64,000 bases of DNA from assembly GCF_021531715.1 (NCBI RefSeq), contig NZ_JAFBIT010000002.1:574153-638152 (forward strand). Direction: 5' to 3'. Positions 1 through 8,611 of the stretch are shown one piece after another (position 1 is the stretch's first letter; each line of letters begins with the position of its first letter). This stretch comes from Anaeromassilibacillus senegalensis. Its GTDB lineage: Bacteria; Bacillota; Clostridia; Oscillospirales; Acutalibacteraceae. Both the position numbers and the translations under genes were made by a program. The notes beneath the pieces are model-generated. The model was given only the letters and a program-made list of their open reading frames with translations, was not told the DNA's origin and ran no database searches.

Positions 1-163
1 CGAGCATGCTGAACGCATACGTATCCTCGCCGTCCCGCACCGTGACGTCCGCCGTGTTGGCCATGACCGTAACGATCGAGCCGACGCTGACCATCACGAC
101 CAGAACGGCTGCAATCAGCAGTCTGGAGAGCGGTCTTCTCTGCGGCTTTCTCAGGTGTCGCAT
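1..163 (-). CDS. G5/YabE-like cell-wall protein, N-terminal part only
   Basis: The first 54 residues of a protein that runs off the left edge. It starts with a basic stretch (MRHLRKPQRRPLSR) followed by a hydrophobic helix (about residues 15-34) ending at Ala-Asn, which reads as a signal peptide or membrane anchor. Next comes ADVTVRDGEDTYAF, resembling the start of the repeated ubiquitin-like (DUF348) domains of YabE/Rpf-like cell-wall hydrolases that carry G5 and 3D domains; that assignment is inferred from a very short piece. The ATG at 163 is preceded by AGGAG at 8 bases. A strong promoter and a structured leader lie upstream. The rest of the gene must be read to confirm the family. Confidence 0.55.
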   Translation of the reverse strand, partial: MRHLRKPQRRPLSRLLIAAVLVVMVSVGSIVTVMANTADVTVRDGEDTYAFSML

Positions 164-278
164 AGCATTTGCTCCTTTCAAAAGAGGCCTTTTTCTTCCC
201 GGAAAGCCCGCGGCTGCTCCGCGCCCAGCTTCCGGCTCCACCACCTTAAAGCCCAATTTCCCCGGGGCTTCAAAAGTC
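164..278 (-). promoter_or_regulatory. Structured 5' leader of the YabE-like gene
   Basis: The transcript from the promoter at 285-313 would carry about 115 untranslated bases. Two hairpins are visible: AAGCCC/GGGCTT (249-254 with 265-270), and a CCGGAA/TTCCGG stem enclosing CGCGG/CCGCG. A third, at 172-186, pairs the Shine-Dalgarno AAGGAG with CUCUUU across a 3-base loop. This is the layout of a translational switch. I do not see the conserved core of the ydaO (c-di-AMP) riboswitch, a known regulator of such genes. Confidence 0.4.
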
Positions 279-284
279 ACTGTG

Positions 285-313
285 AGTATAATGGTAAAAT
301 GTTTATCTGTCAA
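285..313 (-). promoter_or_regulatory. Sigma-A promoter of the YabE-like gene
   Basis: Perfect -35 TTGACA (308-313), 17-base spacer, -10 TATACT (285-290) on the minus strand. Confidence 0.75.
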
Positions 314-829
314 GTTTTTTGAGCTGTGACTTTTGTGCATTATGCTGAATTACGAATGAGAAATAAATTAACATAACAACTTATTTAACCTTTTTGAAAG
401 CAGCTATTTGCCTTTTTTGAAGCTTTCTTTTGAGGCCGTCTGTGCAATTTGCAAAAATTTTGCATATTTTTTGCGGGCGAACAAATATTTTGAATTCATA
501 ATTGTGAATAATATTGCGCCCATGATTTTCATTTTTTGCCGTTTTTTCTGCATTTTACGGTGCGCTTTCGTATATTGTTGCGGATTAGATTCATTTTTCG
601 ACTGTAATGGCATTCGACTTTACACCACAAAATCCAGTTTGTTTCAACGGAAAATACAGGGAAAATCCCCGAAATCTTGCCGCTTCCTGCCGGATTTTTC
701 CGCGCTGCACAACCGTTTCGGCCCTTGCCGTTTTTCTGGTCTTTTTCGCAGGAGCGCCGCGTCGCGCAAAAAATTATCGTCAACAAATGCATAGACGCCG
801 CATAACACGCCTGAAAAATTTTTTCGGGC
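314..829. other. AT-rich intergenic stretch, no gene seen
   Basis: About 500 bases between the upstream promoter and the esterase terminator. The open frames lack ribosome binding sites and have atypical composition. The stretch is AT-rich up to about 620, with short repeats of the TTTGCA/TGCAAA type. No RNA gene or known element was recognised. Confidence 0.5.
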
Positions 830-866
830 AGAAAAAAACGCCTGCCAAAAGCCCTTTGGCAGACGC
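830..866 (-). terminator. Intrinsic terminator of the GH3-M28-CE2 cluster
   Basis: Stem CGTCTGCC/GGCAGGCG (one G-U pair in the minus-strand RNA) followed by a run of seven T on the minus strand, 14 bases after the esterase stop. Confidence 0.8.
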
Positions 867-879
867 TCTTCTCTTGAAT

Positions 880-1974
880 TTACTGAGCGCGGATATACGC
901 CGTCAGCTCTGCCGCCGCGGTGCGGTGCGCGCCGACGCCGGGATGATTGCGGCAGCCGCGGTTCGGCAGATCGTCCGTCAGCGCGAGGAATTCCGCGCGC
1001 GTATCGCCCGTTTCCGCCCTGTACCGCTCCACCGCCGCTTTGATCGCCGGGGCAAGCTCCACCCCCAGCATACCCAGGATCCAGACGAGCTTTGCGCCCG
1101 GATTGCAGCGGCGCAGCGTCTTGAGAAACGCGATGACCTTCTCCTGCAGGCGCGCGATATCCGCCGCGTTAAACGAGCCGTCCGGTTCCCGGCGGTTCTG
1201 GAACGTCTCCCCGTTTTTTTCGTCCCGCCACATGGGCTGGCTGAACGAGCCGCAGTCGTTCGTGCCGAGGTTGATAAACACATAATCCGGCTGCCACGCG
1301 GCAAAATCGTTCGCGCGGTGCGCGCCGAGCGCTTCATTTTTGCTGCCATTCAGAAGCCCGCAGACTTCCTCATAGACCGGCGGAATCGCGCCGTGCGGGT
1401 TGTTGTCCCATGAACAGCCGATGCCCCAGCCGCTCTGCGAAAGCACGCGGATGTCCGCGTTCAGCGCGCGGCCCGTCATGACGGCGTAGTTGTTCTGCGC
1501 CGAGAAGAACATCGAGATCCAGTCCTCCTCCGCTTTCGCGCCAATATCGCCCTCGCCGCTTGTGATGCTGTCGCCAATGAATTCCAGCTTCAGCGCACGC
1601 GGCTCGACCGGTTCAAACGTGCCGTCCGTCTCAAGCGCGCAGATCTGCAGGACGCTCTCCGGATCGGCGCTCATGGCCTGCGTATCCTTTATAATGCGTA
1701 CGTTTTTGACGGCGTCGGGATTCATGCCACGGAACACACAGACGCGCTCCGTGCCCTGCGCCGCCATACGGCGCGAGAAAAACTCGCCGTTGATCTCAAA
1801 GCTGAACCACGGCTCGTACAGGGACCATTCGGCGTGCAGCTCCACCCAGAGTTCCGAGGCGCGGACGTTGACCTCCAGCCCTGAGGCCGTCCAGAACAGC
1901 GTCAGCGGCTCCGTTTCGCCGTTTGTACGCCCGTGTACGAGGTGCGGGATTTCAGACAGAGTATACCGCTTCAT
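880..1974 (-). CDS. SGNH/GDSL hydrolase, CE2-like acetyl esterase
   Basis: A 364-residue esterase of the SGNH fold with the two-domain plan of carbohydrate esterase family 2, whose members deacetylate xylan and other plant glycans. Residues about 1-125 look like the beta-sandwich lead domain. The catalytic domain carries block I GDSITSGEGD (Ser in GDS), block III GTNDCGS (Asn) and block V with the NHPGVGAHRTAA catalytic His near the C-terminus. No signal peptide is seen, so it probably acts inside the cell on imported acetylated oligosaccharides. Its ATG overlaps the stop of the M28 gene (ATGA), preceded by AAGGAG, so translation is coupled. It is the last gene of a minus-strand cluster with a GH3 glucosidase. 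Substrate not determinable here. Confidence 0.8.
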   Translation of the reverse strand: MKRYTLSEIPHLVHGRTNGETEPLTLFWTASGLEVNVRASELWVELHAEWSLYEPWFSFEINGEFFSRRMAAQGTERVCVFRGMNPDAVKNVRIIKDTQAMSADPESVLQICALETDGTFEPVEPRALKLEFIGDSITSGEGDIGAKAEEDWISMFFSAQNNYAVMTGRALNADIRVLSQSGWGIGCSWDNNPHGAIPPVYEEVCGLLNGSKNEALGAHRANDFAAWQPDYVFINLGTNDCGSFSQPMWRDEKNGETFQNRREPDGSFNAADIARLQEKVIAFLKTLRRCNPGAKLVWILGMLGVELAPAIKAAVERYRAETGDTRAEFLALTDDLPNRGCRNHPGVGAHRTAAAELTAYIRAQ

Positions 1975-3251
1975 TCCGCCTTCTCCTTTGCTTCGGCAAG
2001 CTCTTTCTTATAAAGATACTTGTCGACGTCCTCGCGGATATTCTCCGGGATTTTGCGCTCGATCGGGAACACCGCCGCGTTGATGACCGTGTCCGCAAAC
2101 TCGAGCACAATCTCGGCCGTCTTGCCGAGCGCCTCGGCAGAGAGAAACGCCATCGTATCGAAGCGGTTGTGGATGAACGAAGCGCCCTGCGCGCCGTCGC
2201 GCGAGAAATTGATGGCGGGCACGCCGCTGTCCGCGAACGGGATCGAATCGGAGGAATAGATGCCCTGCCGCGTCGCCGCCGCGAGGCCCTTGATCTTCAA
2301 CAAATAATCGACGTAATGCAGAAGTTCCTCGCCGGCCGTGACCGCCACGTTGTCGTAGCCCAGCACCGGGCCGCCGACGTCGACGTTGATCATGAACAGG
2401 TGGTCTTTCAGCTCGTCCTTGTGGTCGCGCACAAACGCCTTGCTGCCCTCGAGACCGATTTCTTCGCTGCCGTACCAGCAGAATTTCACGGTGCGCTTCG
2501 GCGGGTGCGCCATAAACCAGCGCGCCGCTTCCATATTGATGACGGAGCCGGCGCCGTTGTCGTACACGCCCTTTGAGAACTCGACGGAATCGTAATGCGC
2601 GCCGAACGAAATGATCTCTTCCGGGTGCTCTGTGCCCTTGATCTCCGCGATCACGTTGTGGGAGGTCAGCTTGACGTTTTCGTTTTTCAGCGTGATTTTG
2701 ACCTTCTTCGCGCCCTTCGCGACGATCTCCATCGCGTCCGCCGTGCGGATCATCACAACCGGCACATTGCCGAACGCGCGCAGCGCCGCGCGGAGCTTGC
2801 GCTGATGCAGGTCGGTTTCCTCCAGCTTGTCGCGCAGCGAGCCGTCGATCGTGATGATGCCCGCAGCGCCGGCCTTCATCACGCTGCGGAACTGCGGCAC
2901 GCGCAGAAAGCCGTTGCCCAGAACAATCTTGCCGCGCACGTCGGTCAGGTTGGCAGGCAGCGCGTTCTCCACGTACGCGAATTCCGCTGTAAGCCCCTCG
3001 GGCGGCGTGCTTTCCGAGCACTGGTAGCCGCGCACGGTGTAGGTCTTCTGATACGGCTCGAGCACCTCGAGCTGCGCCTCCACGACGGCGCTCTCAATTT
3101 CAAACGGCTCGATTTCCGCCTGAAGACCGAAGCTCTCGCACTCCGCTTTCAGCATTTCCGCCACTTTCAGTTCCTCGGGAGAGCCCGCGATGCGCGTGAA
3201 GCCGATTTTGCCCAGCAGGTCGAACGCCCGCTGCTCATCAAACTTTTTCAT
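1971..3251 (-). CDS. M28-family zinc aminopeptidase
   Basis: A 426-residue metallopeptidase. A protease-associated (PA) insert spans about residues 75-190 and is followed by the M28 catalytic domain with its two-zinc ligand set: GAHYDS (His), DNGAG (Asp), EEIGLEGS (Glu pair), INVDVGG (Asp) and a late His in FIHNRFD. The family removes N-terminal residues from peptides. There is no signal peptide, so it is probably cytoplasmic and finishes digestion of imported peptides. I place the start at ATG 3251, nine bases after AAAGGA, rather than the ATG at 3257 which is only three bases from it. It follows the GH3 gene after a hairpin and overlaps the esterase gene by four bases. Confidence 0.85.
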   Translation of the reverse strand: MKKFDEQRAFDLLGKIGFTRIAGSPEELKVAEMLKAECESFGLQAEIEPFEIESAVVEAQLEVLEPYQKTYTVRGYQCSESTPPEGLTAEFAYVENALPANLTDVRGKIVLGNGFLRVPQFRSVMKAGAAGIITIDGSLRDKLEETDLHQRKLRAALRAFGNVPVVMIRTADAMEIVAKGAKKVKITLKNENVKLTSHNVIAEIKGTEHPEEIISFGAHYDSVEFSKGVYDNGAGSVINMEAARWFMAHPPKRTVKFCWYGSEEIGLEGSKAFVRDHKDELKDHLFMINVDVGGPVLGYDNVAVTAGEELLHYVDYLLKIKGLAAATRQGIYSSDSIPFADSGVPAINFSRDGAQGASFIHNRFDTMAFLSAEALGKTAEIVLEFADTVINAAVFPIERKIPENIREDVDKYLYKKELAEAKEKAE

Positions 3252-3278
3252 TTTCATTCATCCTTTCCGATAAACATA

Positions 3279-3315
3279 TTTTCACCCGCCGCCCAAAACA
3301 GACAGCGGGTGAAAA
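3279..3315 (-). other. Intercistronic hairpin between GH3 and M28 genes
   Basis: Perfect 11-base inverted repeat TTTTCACCCGC/GCGGGTGAAAA with a 15-base loop. No downstream T-run on the minus strand, so it is more likely an mRNA-stability or processing hairpin than a full terminator. Confidence 0.5.
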
Positions 3316-3331
3316 CGACTGGATTCAAGTA

Positions 3332-6100
3332 TTATTCAAACGCCTGCACACAAACAAATTTGATTTCCTCGATGTTCATGCCGGTCTGGCCGAAATAGAG
3401 CTTCAAATAGTTCGTGCCGCCGAACAGCACGCCGATCTCCTGCTCCGCGGTGACGACCTCGCCGCCGGTGCCGTTGATCATAATCATGCCGCGCAGGTTG
3501 CCATCGAGGAAGATGGACATCGGGATCTGCGCCACATCGCTCGCTTCGGAGCTGACGCGCATCACGAGCTTATAGACGCCGTTCTTCGAGTAGCGAATGC
3601 CATAGAGCGTGGACGCGCCCTTCTCCGTGTTGAGCGCGGAGATATCGAGCGGCTTTTCGTCGTCGATGTTCTGGTATTCAATATCGAAATCGACGTAATC
3701 CTCGCTCGCGGTATCCTCCGCCGCTTCGCGTTCCTCGTCGCTCATGCGGCCGAGGCTGCGCTCCATAATGGGAGACTTCATGATCGCCTTGCAGATGTTC
3801 TTCGCCGCACGGACGAGCGCCGCGCGCGTCAGACGGCCGTCTGCAAGCGCTTCAGGCAGATTGTCGTTCGCGCTGTTCGTCTTGGCGTCCGCATTGACCA
3901 TGTACAGGTCGTTCTGTGCGCGAACCATGGCCGCCACGTTTGTGCGGACCGCTTCCTCGCCCTCGTCGTTGATCTTCGCCCACCAGTCGGTCATGACCGC
4001 GCCGTCGAAGCCCCACTCGCCGCGGAGAATGGTCGTGAGCAGGTCGAAGTTGCCCGCCGTCCACAGGCCGTTCAGACCGCCGTAGGTGGACATCACAAAG
4101 TACGCGCCGCCTTCCTTGACCGCCGTTTCAAAGGCTGTCAGGTAAATCTCACGCAGCGCACGCTCCGAAACGACGGAATCGATGTCGGTGCGGTGGAATT
4201 CCTGGTTGTTGCACGCAAAGTGCTTGATTGTGCCCGTCGTGCCCCAGCGCTGCATACCGCGAAGCTGTGCCGCCGCCATTTTGCCGGTGAGCAGCGGATC
4301 CTCGGAGAAATACTCGAAGTTGCGGCCGTTCATCGGGTTGCGGTGAATGTTGAGGCCCGGGCCGAGCAGCGTGTCGATGCGGTTCTTTCTAAGCTCAAGG
4401 CCCTGCATCGCGAACAGCTCTTCGTTGAGCTCCTCGCTGAACGAGCAGGCGAGCAGCGTGCCGTTCGGCAGGCTGAACGCAATCGTACCGCAGTCCATGC
4501 GGATGCCGGAGGGGCCGTCCGAGCAGCAGGCCGTCGGGATGCCGAAATGAAGCAGACCGTCGGTGACGCCGCCCATCGCGCCGCCGGTGCCCGGCGTGAC
4601 CTTCGGCGAGTTCATACCCTCGCCGCGAACGAGGTAAATCAGCTCCTCGTCGGGAATCTGCGCGATAAAGTCGTCGAGCGCTGCCTTGCCATCGAACACA
4701 TCGCCGAGCTTGATGCCCTTGTCGCCCGTGTACGGCGCGCACGGCTCAAGCGCCGCCGCGCTGCGCTCCTTCATGCTGTATGTGCGCTGTGGAACCGGCT
4801 CCCACGCGATCTTGTAGGCGCCATCCTCAAGAACGGCGTGCATGCGGTCAAACGGCTCGACCGGCGCGCAGGCCTCGGTGAGCTGCTCTGTGACGGTGTC
4901 TTCTTCTATAACGAAGCTGCCGCTTTCCTTCGCGCAGCGGACGCAGCTGCCCGTATAAACCTTGTATTCGCCCTGTTCGAGGACATAAGCGGACTTGTGA
5001 CCCGTCACGCCGCTGTCGTCATACGACGCGAGCTTCGCGAGCTCGACGGTGATCTCAACGGCCTCGCTCTCGCCCGGCTTGAGCTCTGCGGTCTTCTTAA
5101 ACGCGCACAGGCTTCTCGCGGCCTTGCCGAGCTTGCCCTGCGGCGCTTCGACATAGACCTGCACGACTTCCTTGCCCGGAACGTCGCCGGTATTCTTGAC
5201 GACGACGACCTCCTTAAAGGTGTCCTTGTCCGCCTCAAAGCCCGCAATTTCCATTTCAAACGTGGTGTAGGAAAGGCCGAAGCCGAACGGATACATCACG
5301 CGGTCCTTCGCAAACGTCTCAAAATAGCGGTAGCCGACGTAAATATCTTCCTTATAAACGGCCTTGACCGGATCGCCGAAGCCCTCTGTGGACGGATAAT
5401 CCGCGATGTCGATGGCGATGGTATCGCTCAGCTTGCCGCTCGGGGAAACCGCGCCGGTGAGCACATCGAGCACGCCTGCGCCGCCCTCCTGGCCGCCCTG
5501 CCAGACGTACATCACGGCGGCGGGATTGTATGTTTCGACCCACTTCATGTCGATGATGTTGCCGACATTCAGCAGCACCGCCACGCGCTTGAACGCGCCG
5601 CAGACGGCTTCGAGCATCTGCTCCTCAGCCTCCGTGAGCAGGTAGCTGCCTGCGGTGGGGCCGTTGTCCTTATCCTCGCCCGCCGTGCGGCCGATGATAA
5701 CAACGGCGATATCGGACTCTGCTGCAGCCTCGGCGACAAGCTCTGCGGAAACGGGCATTTCCTCCTGGCACCACGGCTCCTGCGCCCAGCCCATGCCCTT
5801 TTCAAACGGGTGCTCCGCGACCCAATCGCGATAAACCGTTTCGAGCTTTTCGTTGACCTGAACATCCGGGCAGCTCTTCAGCGCATCGAGAATGCCGATG
5901 ACATAGCGGGTGTTGACCGCGCCGCCGGAGCCTGTACCGCTCTTGTAATAATCGAACTGGATTCTGCCGAATACGGAGACTCGCTCACCCTTGCGGATCG
6001 GCAGGGCATGGTCGTCGTTCTTCAGGAGAACGCAGCCCTCGGCGACCGTCTGGCGCGCCAATGCAGCGTAACGCTCCCAATCAATTTTATACGGATTCAT
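3332..6100 (-). CDS. Circularly permuted GH3 beta-glucosidase
   Basis: A 922-residue glycoside hydrolase of family 3 with swapped domains. The alpha/beta sandwich (normally C-terminal) comes first, about residues 15-290, and includes the acid/base-type Glu in GRTAGEDKDN (about residue 142). A fibronectin-like domain follows (about 290-400), and only then the TIM barrel (about 490-820), with KHFACNNQE and the nucleophile Asp in VMTDWW (about residue 705). The last 110 residues form an extra beta-rich, CBM-like domain. Permuted GH3 enzymes are known in rumen and gut clostridia, where they release glucose or xylose from oligosaccharides. No signal peptide, so probably cytoplasmic. Start chosen at MNPYK with AAAGGAAAG upstream. 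Its own promoter lies at 6159-6187. Confidence 0.88.
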   Translation of the reverse strand: MNPYKIDWERYAALARQTVAEGCVLLKNDDHALPIRKGERVSVFGRIQFDYYKSGTGSGGAVNTRYVIGILDALKSCPDVQVNEKLETVYRDWVAEHPFEKGMGWAQEPWCQEEMPVSAELVAEAAAESDIAVVIIGRTAGEDKDNGPTAGSYLLTEAEEQMLEAVCGAFKRVAVLLNVGNIIDMKWVETYNPAAVMYVWQGGQEGGAGVLDVLTGAVSPSGKLSDTIAIDIADYPSTEGFGDPVKAVYKEDIYVGYRYFETFAKDRVMYPFGFGLSYTTFEMEIAGFEADKDTFKEVVVVKNTGDVPGKEVVQVYVEAPQGKLGKAARSLCAFKKTAELKPGESEAVEITVELAKLASYDDSGVTGHKSAYVLEQGEYKVYTGSCVRCAKESGSFVIEEDTVTEQLTEACAPVEPFDRMHAVLEDGAYKIAWEPVPQRTYSMKERSAAALEPCAPYTGDKGIKLGDVFDGKAALDDFIAQIPDEELIYLVRGEGMNSPKVTPGTGGAMGGVTDGLLHFGIPTACCSDGPSGIRMDCGTIAFSLPNGTLLACSFSEELNEELFAMQGLELRKNRIDTLLGPGLNIHRNPMNGRNFEYFSEDPLLTGKMAAAQLRGMQRWGTTGTIKHFACNNQEFHRTDIDSVVSERALREIYLTAFETAVKEGGAYFVMSTYGGLNGLWTAGNFDLLTTILRGEWGFDGAVMTDWWAKINDEGEEAVRTNVAAMVRAQNDLYMVNADAKTNSANDNLPEALADGRLTRAALVRAAKNICKAIMKSPIMERSLGRMSDEEREAAEDTASEDYVDFDIEYQNIDDEKPLDISALNTEKGASTLYGIRYSKNGVYKLVMRVSSEASDVAQIPMSIFLDGNLRGMIMINGTGGEVVTAEQEIGVLFGGTNYLKLYFGQTGMNIEEIKFVCVQAFE

Positions 6101-6158
6101 TGTGGCATCTTTCCTTTCTTTTGGCTGCGCATGCGCCCTGCGCATACTTTATTCTTAT

Positions 6159-6187
6159 ATGATAATCCATTTTGGCTTTTATGGCAA
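6159..6187 (-). promoter_or_regulatory. Promoter of the GH3-M28-CE2 cluster
   Basis: TTGCCA (6182-6187), 17-base spacer, TATCAT (6159-6164) on the minus strand. Confidence 0.65.
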
Positions 6188-6269
6188 GAGCGCATAGAAA
6201 AAAAGTCTCTGCAAAATGCGATTTATGGAAAAAAGCAAAAATTTCACCCCGAGTTTTACATTCCGGCGA

Positions 6270-6298
6270 TTGTAAAATTTACACAAAACGGGTATTAT
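6270..6298 (+). promoter_or_regulatory. Promoter of the phospholipase C-like gene
   Basis: TTGTAA (6270-6275), 17-base spacer, TATTAT (6293-6298), 50 bases before the start codon. Confidence 0.65.
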
Positions 6299-6350
6299 AG
6301 GAAGTAGAATACATTGGAACGTCATTTCAGCATAAGGATCGGTGAACAGT

Positions 6351-7145
6351 ATGCCCGCATTTTACGCACATTATCGCTTCGGGTGCGATGTCCTTCGGGA
6401 CGCGCCGCCCTCTATACAAACCGTCTGCCAGGAAAACCGCGCGCTGTTCGACATTGGGCTGCACGGGCCGGATCTTTTTTTCTTTTACCGCCCTGTCCTG
6501 CCGAACAGCGTGAACCGCATCGGACATGAGGCGCACCACAGATCGGGCCGCGAATTTCTTGTCCGGGGCAAAAAGGTGCTTTCCGCCGCAAAGGACAAAC
6601 GCGCGACGCGGGCGTATCTCTATGGCCTGCTCTGTCATTTCGCGCTCGACTCTGTCTGCCACCCCTACGTTGCGGAGGCGATGTCCGAATATGACCTGAC
6701 GCACGCCGCGGTGGAGACGGCCTTTGACCGTGCGCTGCTGACGGCAGACCGGATTGACCCGCTGACCTTCGATCCCTGCGGCCATTTTGAGGTGACGCGC
6801 CGCAACGCCGCGATCATCGCGCCGTTTTATCCACCGGCCGTGACGGACATTGTGGAAAAAAGCCTCAAATCGATGGTTTTTTACGGGCGTGTGCTGTTCA
6901 ACCAGAACCGCGCGTTCCGCACGGTGTTGGACAAGGCGCTGTACATCACGATGCATCACGACGCGATTGCGGACATGCGCATGACGCCGGTGCGCGATGA
7001 GCGGTGCCTGCAGAGCGACGCGCATCTTCTGGAGCTTTACGGCGAGGCGCTTCCGCTGGCGCAGGCGCTTCTGCACGACGCGGACAACTACATCGAAAAC
7101 GGCGCCCGTGCCGGCGCCGCCTTTGATCGCACCTTTGAAGGCTAG
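6351..7145 (+). CDS. Zinc-dependent phospholipase C-like protein
   Basis: A 264-residue protein of the zinc-dependent phospholipase C superfamily common in clostridia. Likely metal-binding residues are spread through HYRFG near the N-terminus, LFDIGLHGPD, GHEAHH, and LYGLLCHFALDSVCHPYV, which contains the His-x3-Asp pattern typical of the fold. It lacks the export signal of the secreted toxin-type enzymes, so it may be a cytoplasmic phosphoesterase; its substrate is unknown. A GTG at 6342 is in frame, but the AAGGA at 6334 sits better for the ATG at 6351. It has its own promoter and is followed by a transporter gene in the same direction. Confidence 0.72.
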   Translation: MPAFYAHYRFGCDVLRDAPPSIQTVCQENRALFDIGLHGPDLFFFYRPVLPNSVNRIGHEAHHRSGREFLVRGKKVLSAAKDKRATRAYLYGLLCHFALDSVCHPYVAEAMSEYDLTHAAVETAFDRALLTADRIDPLTFDPCGHFEVTRRNAAIIAPFYPPAVTDIVEKSLKSMVFYGRVLFNQNRAFRTVLDKALYITMHHDAIADMRMTPVRDERCLQSDAHLLELYGEALPLAQALLHDADNYIENGARAGAAFDRTFEG

Positions 7146-7182
7146 TCTGCACGGCGGACGGCGGAGTCGCGTGTGTGCAGAC
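7145..7182 (+). repeat. Short inverted repeat with a piece of the dispersed repeat
   Basis: GTCTGCAC (7145-7152) and GTGCAGAC (7175-7182) can pair. The enclosed and flanking bases (about 7161-7186) match, in reverse orientation, block 2 of the composite repeat near 27565-27590. Confidence 0.4.
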
Positions 7183-7305
7183 GCTCGTATAGGCCAAAAA
7201 TCACCGCGCAGGTCGCGTTCTCCAGATACTCCCGGCGGCGATGCGCCGCATCTTTCTAATTTAATCAGGCTATTCTTAATCACCATCTATACAAGGAGCA
7301 TCTCT

Positions 7306-8547
7306 ATGGAAAAATTCAAACTGACACGCGGAGAGAAGGCATGGGTGCTGTATGACATCGGCAACTCCGCCTTTATCATGCTGATCTCCACCCTGATCCC
7401 CATTTACTTCAACGCGCTGGCGGAGGGCGCGGGCATCTCCTCAAGCAATTACCTTGCTTACTGGGGCTACGCCGGCTCGATCGCGACGCTGATTGTCGCG
7501 GTTTCGGCGCCGATTCTCGGCACGCTGGCCGACCGCAAAAACATGAAGCGCGTGCTCTTTCTCGTCTCGCTCGCCGTCGGCGTGCTGGGCTGCGCGCTGC
7601 TCGGCTTCGCGTGGGGCTGGCTCTCCTTCCTCGTGATTTTCATTGTCGCGAAGGTCGGTTACTCCTCCTGCAACGTCTTTTACGACGCGATGCTGCCGGA
7701 GATCACCACGGAAGAGCGCATGGACAAGGTTTCCTCGCACGGCTACGCGTTCGGCTACATAGGCAGCTGCATCCCGTTTATCGCCTGCCTCGCCATCGTG
7801 CTGCTGCACGACAAGCTCGGCATTGCACAGTCCACCGCGATGCTGCTCGCGTTCCTGCTGACGGCGGTCTGGTGGGTGCTGATGACCGTCCCGCTGCTCA
7901 AGACGTACAAGCAGACGGCGTATTCCGAATCGGCCGGCACGAAGCTCTCTGAAACGTTCAAACGGCTCGGGCGCACCTTCAAAAACATCCGCGCGGAAAA
8001 GAACATTTTCATTTTCATGCTTGCGTTCTTCTTCTATATCGACGGCGTTTACACGATCATCGAAATGGCCACGGCGTACGGTGCGGCGGTCGGTCTGGAC
8101 ACGACCGGCCTTTTGCTCGCTCTGCTGCTGACGCAGTTTGTCGCGTTCCCGTTCGCGATCCTTTTCGGCCGGCTCGCCGCGAAATACAGCACCGGCCTGC
8201 TGATCAAGATCTGCATCGTTGCCTATACAGGCATTGCGCTGTTCGCGATCTTCCTCACCTCCCAGTGGCAGTTCTGGACGCTCGCCGTGGCGGTGGGCAT
8301 ATTCCAGGGCGGCATTCAGGCGCTCTCGCGCTCCTACTTCGCGAAGATCATCCCCGCCGAAAAGAGCGGCGAATATTTCGGCCTGTTTGATATCTGCGGC
8401 AAGGGCGCGGCGTTCCTCGGCACGCTGATCGTCGCGGTGGTCAGCCAGATTACCGGCAGCGAGAACATCGCCGTCGGCGCGATCGCCGTGATCTTTATCA
8501 TCGGCTTCGCGGTCTTCTGCCGCGCGGACAAGCTGAACCGGAAATAA
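7306..8547 (+). CDS. MFS transporter, UMF1/Atg22-like
   Basis: A 413-residue membrane protein with about 12 hydrophobic helices, of the MFS subgroup related to yeast vacuole effluxer Atg22 (UMF1). The opening GEKAWVLYDIGNSAFIMLIST is typical, and the loop between helices 2 and 3 has the MFS-like GTLADRKNMKR. Eukaryotic relatives export amino acids; bacterial substrates are largely unknown. The ATG at 7306 has AAGGAG nine bases upstream. A bidirectional terminator follows the gene. Confidence 0.82.
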   Translation: MEKFKLTRGEKAWVLYDIGNSAFIMLISTLIPIYFNALAEGAGISSSNYLAYWGYAGSIATLIVAVSAPILGTLADRKNMKRVLFLVSLAVGVLGCALLGFAWGWLSFLVIFIVAKVGYSSCNVFYDAMLPEITTEERMDKVSSHGYAFGYIGSCIPFIACLAIVLLHDKLGIAQSTAMLLAFLLTAVWWVLMTVPLLKTYKQTAYSESAGTKLSETFKRLGRTFKNIRAEKNIFIFMLAFFFYIDGVYTIIEMATAYGAAVGLDTTGLLLALLLTQFVAFPFAILFGRLAAKYSTGLLIKICIVAYTGIALFAIFLTSQWQFWTLAVAVGIFQGGIQALSRSYFAKIIPAEKSGEYFGLFDICGKGAAFLGTLIVAVVSQITGSENIAVGAIAVIFIIGFAVFCRADKLNRK

Positions 8548-8561
8548 TTCCCCAAGACGCC

Positions 8562-8597
8562 AAAACCCGTTCTGAGCGCATCAGAACGGGTTTTTTC
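8562..8597. terminator. Bidirectional terminator between the MFS gene and oppF
   Basis: Stem AACCCGTTCTGA/TCAGAACGGGTT with T-runs in both directions, placed between two convergent genes. Confidence 0.9.
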
Positions 8598-8611
8598 ATG
8601 CTGGTTTTGAA

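Noticed and set aside
164..278. A ydaO (c-di-AMP) riboswitch in the first leader
   Set aside because: The gene type made it likely, but the leader is only about 115 bases and the conserved GGGGAC and AACCCG core segments are not visible.
4193..6307. A 704-codon open frame on the plus strand
   Set aside because: It is the antisense of the GH3 gene. It is Arg/Ala-rich nonsense kept open by the high third-position GC of the real gene, with no RBS.
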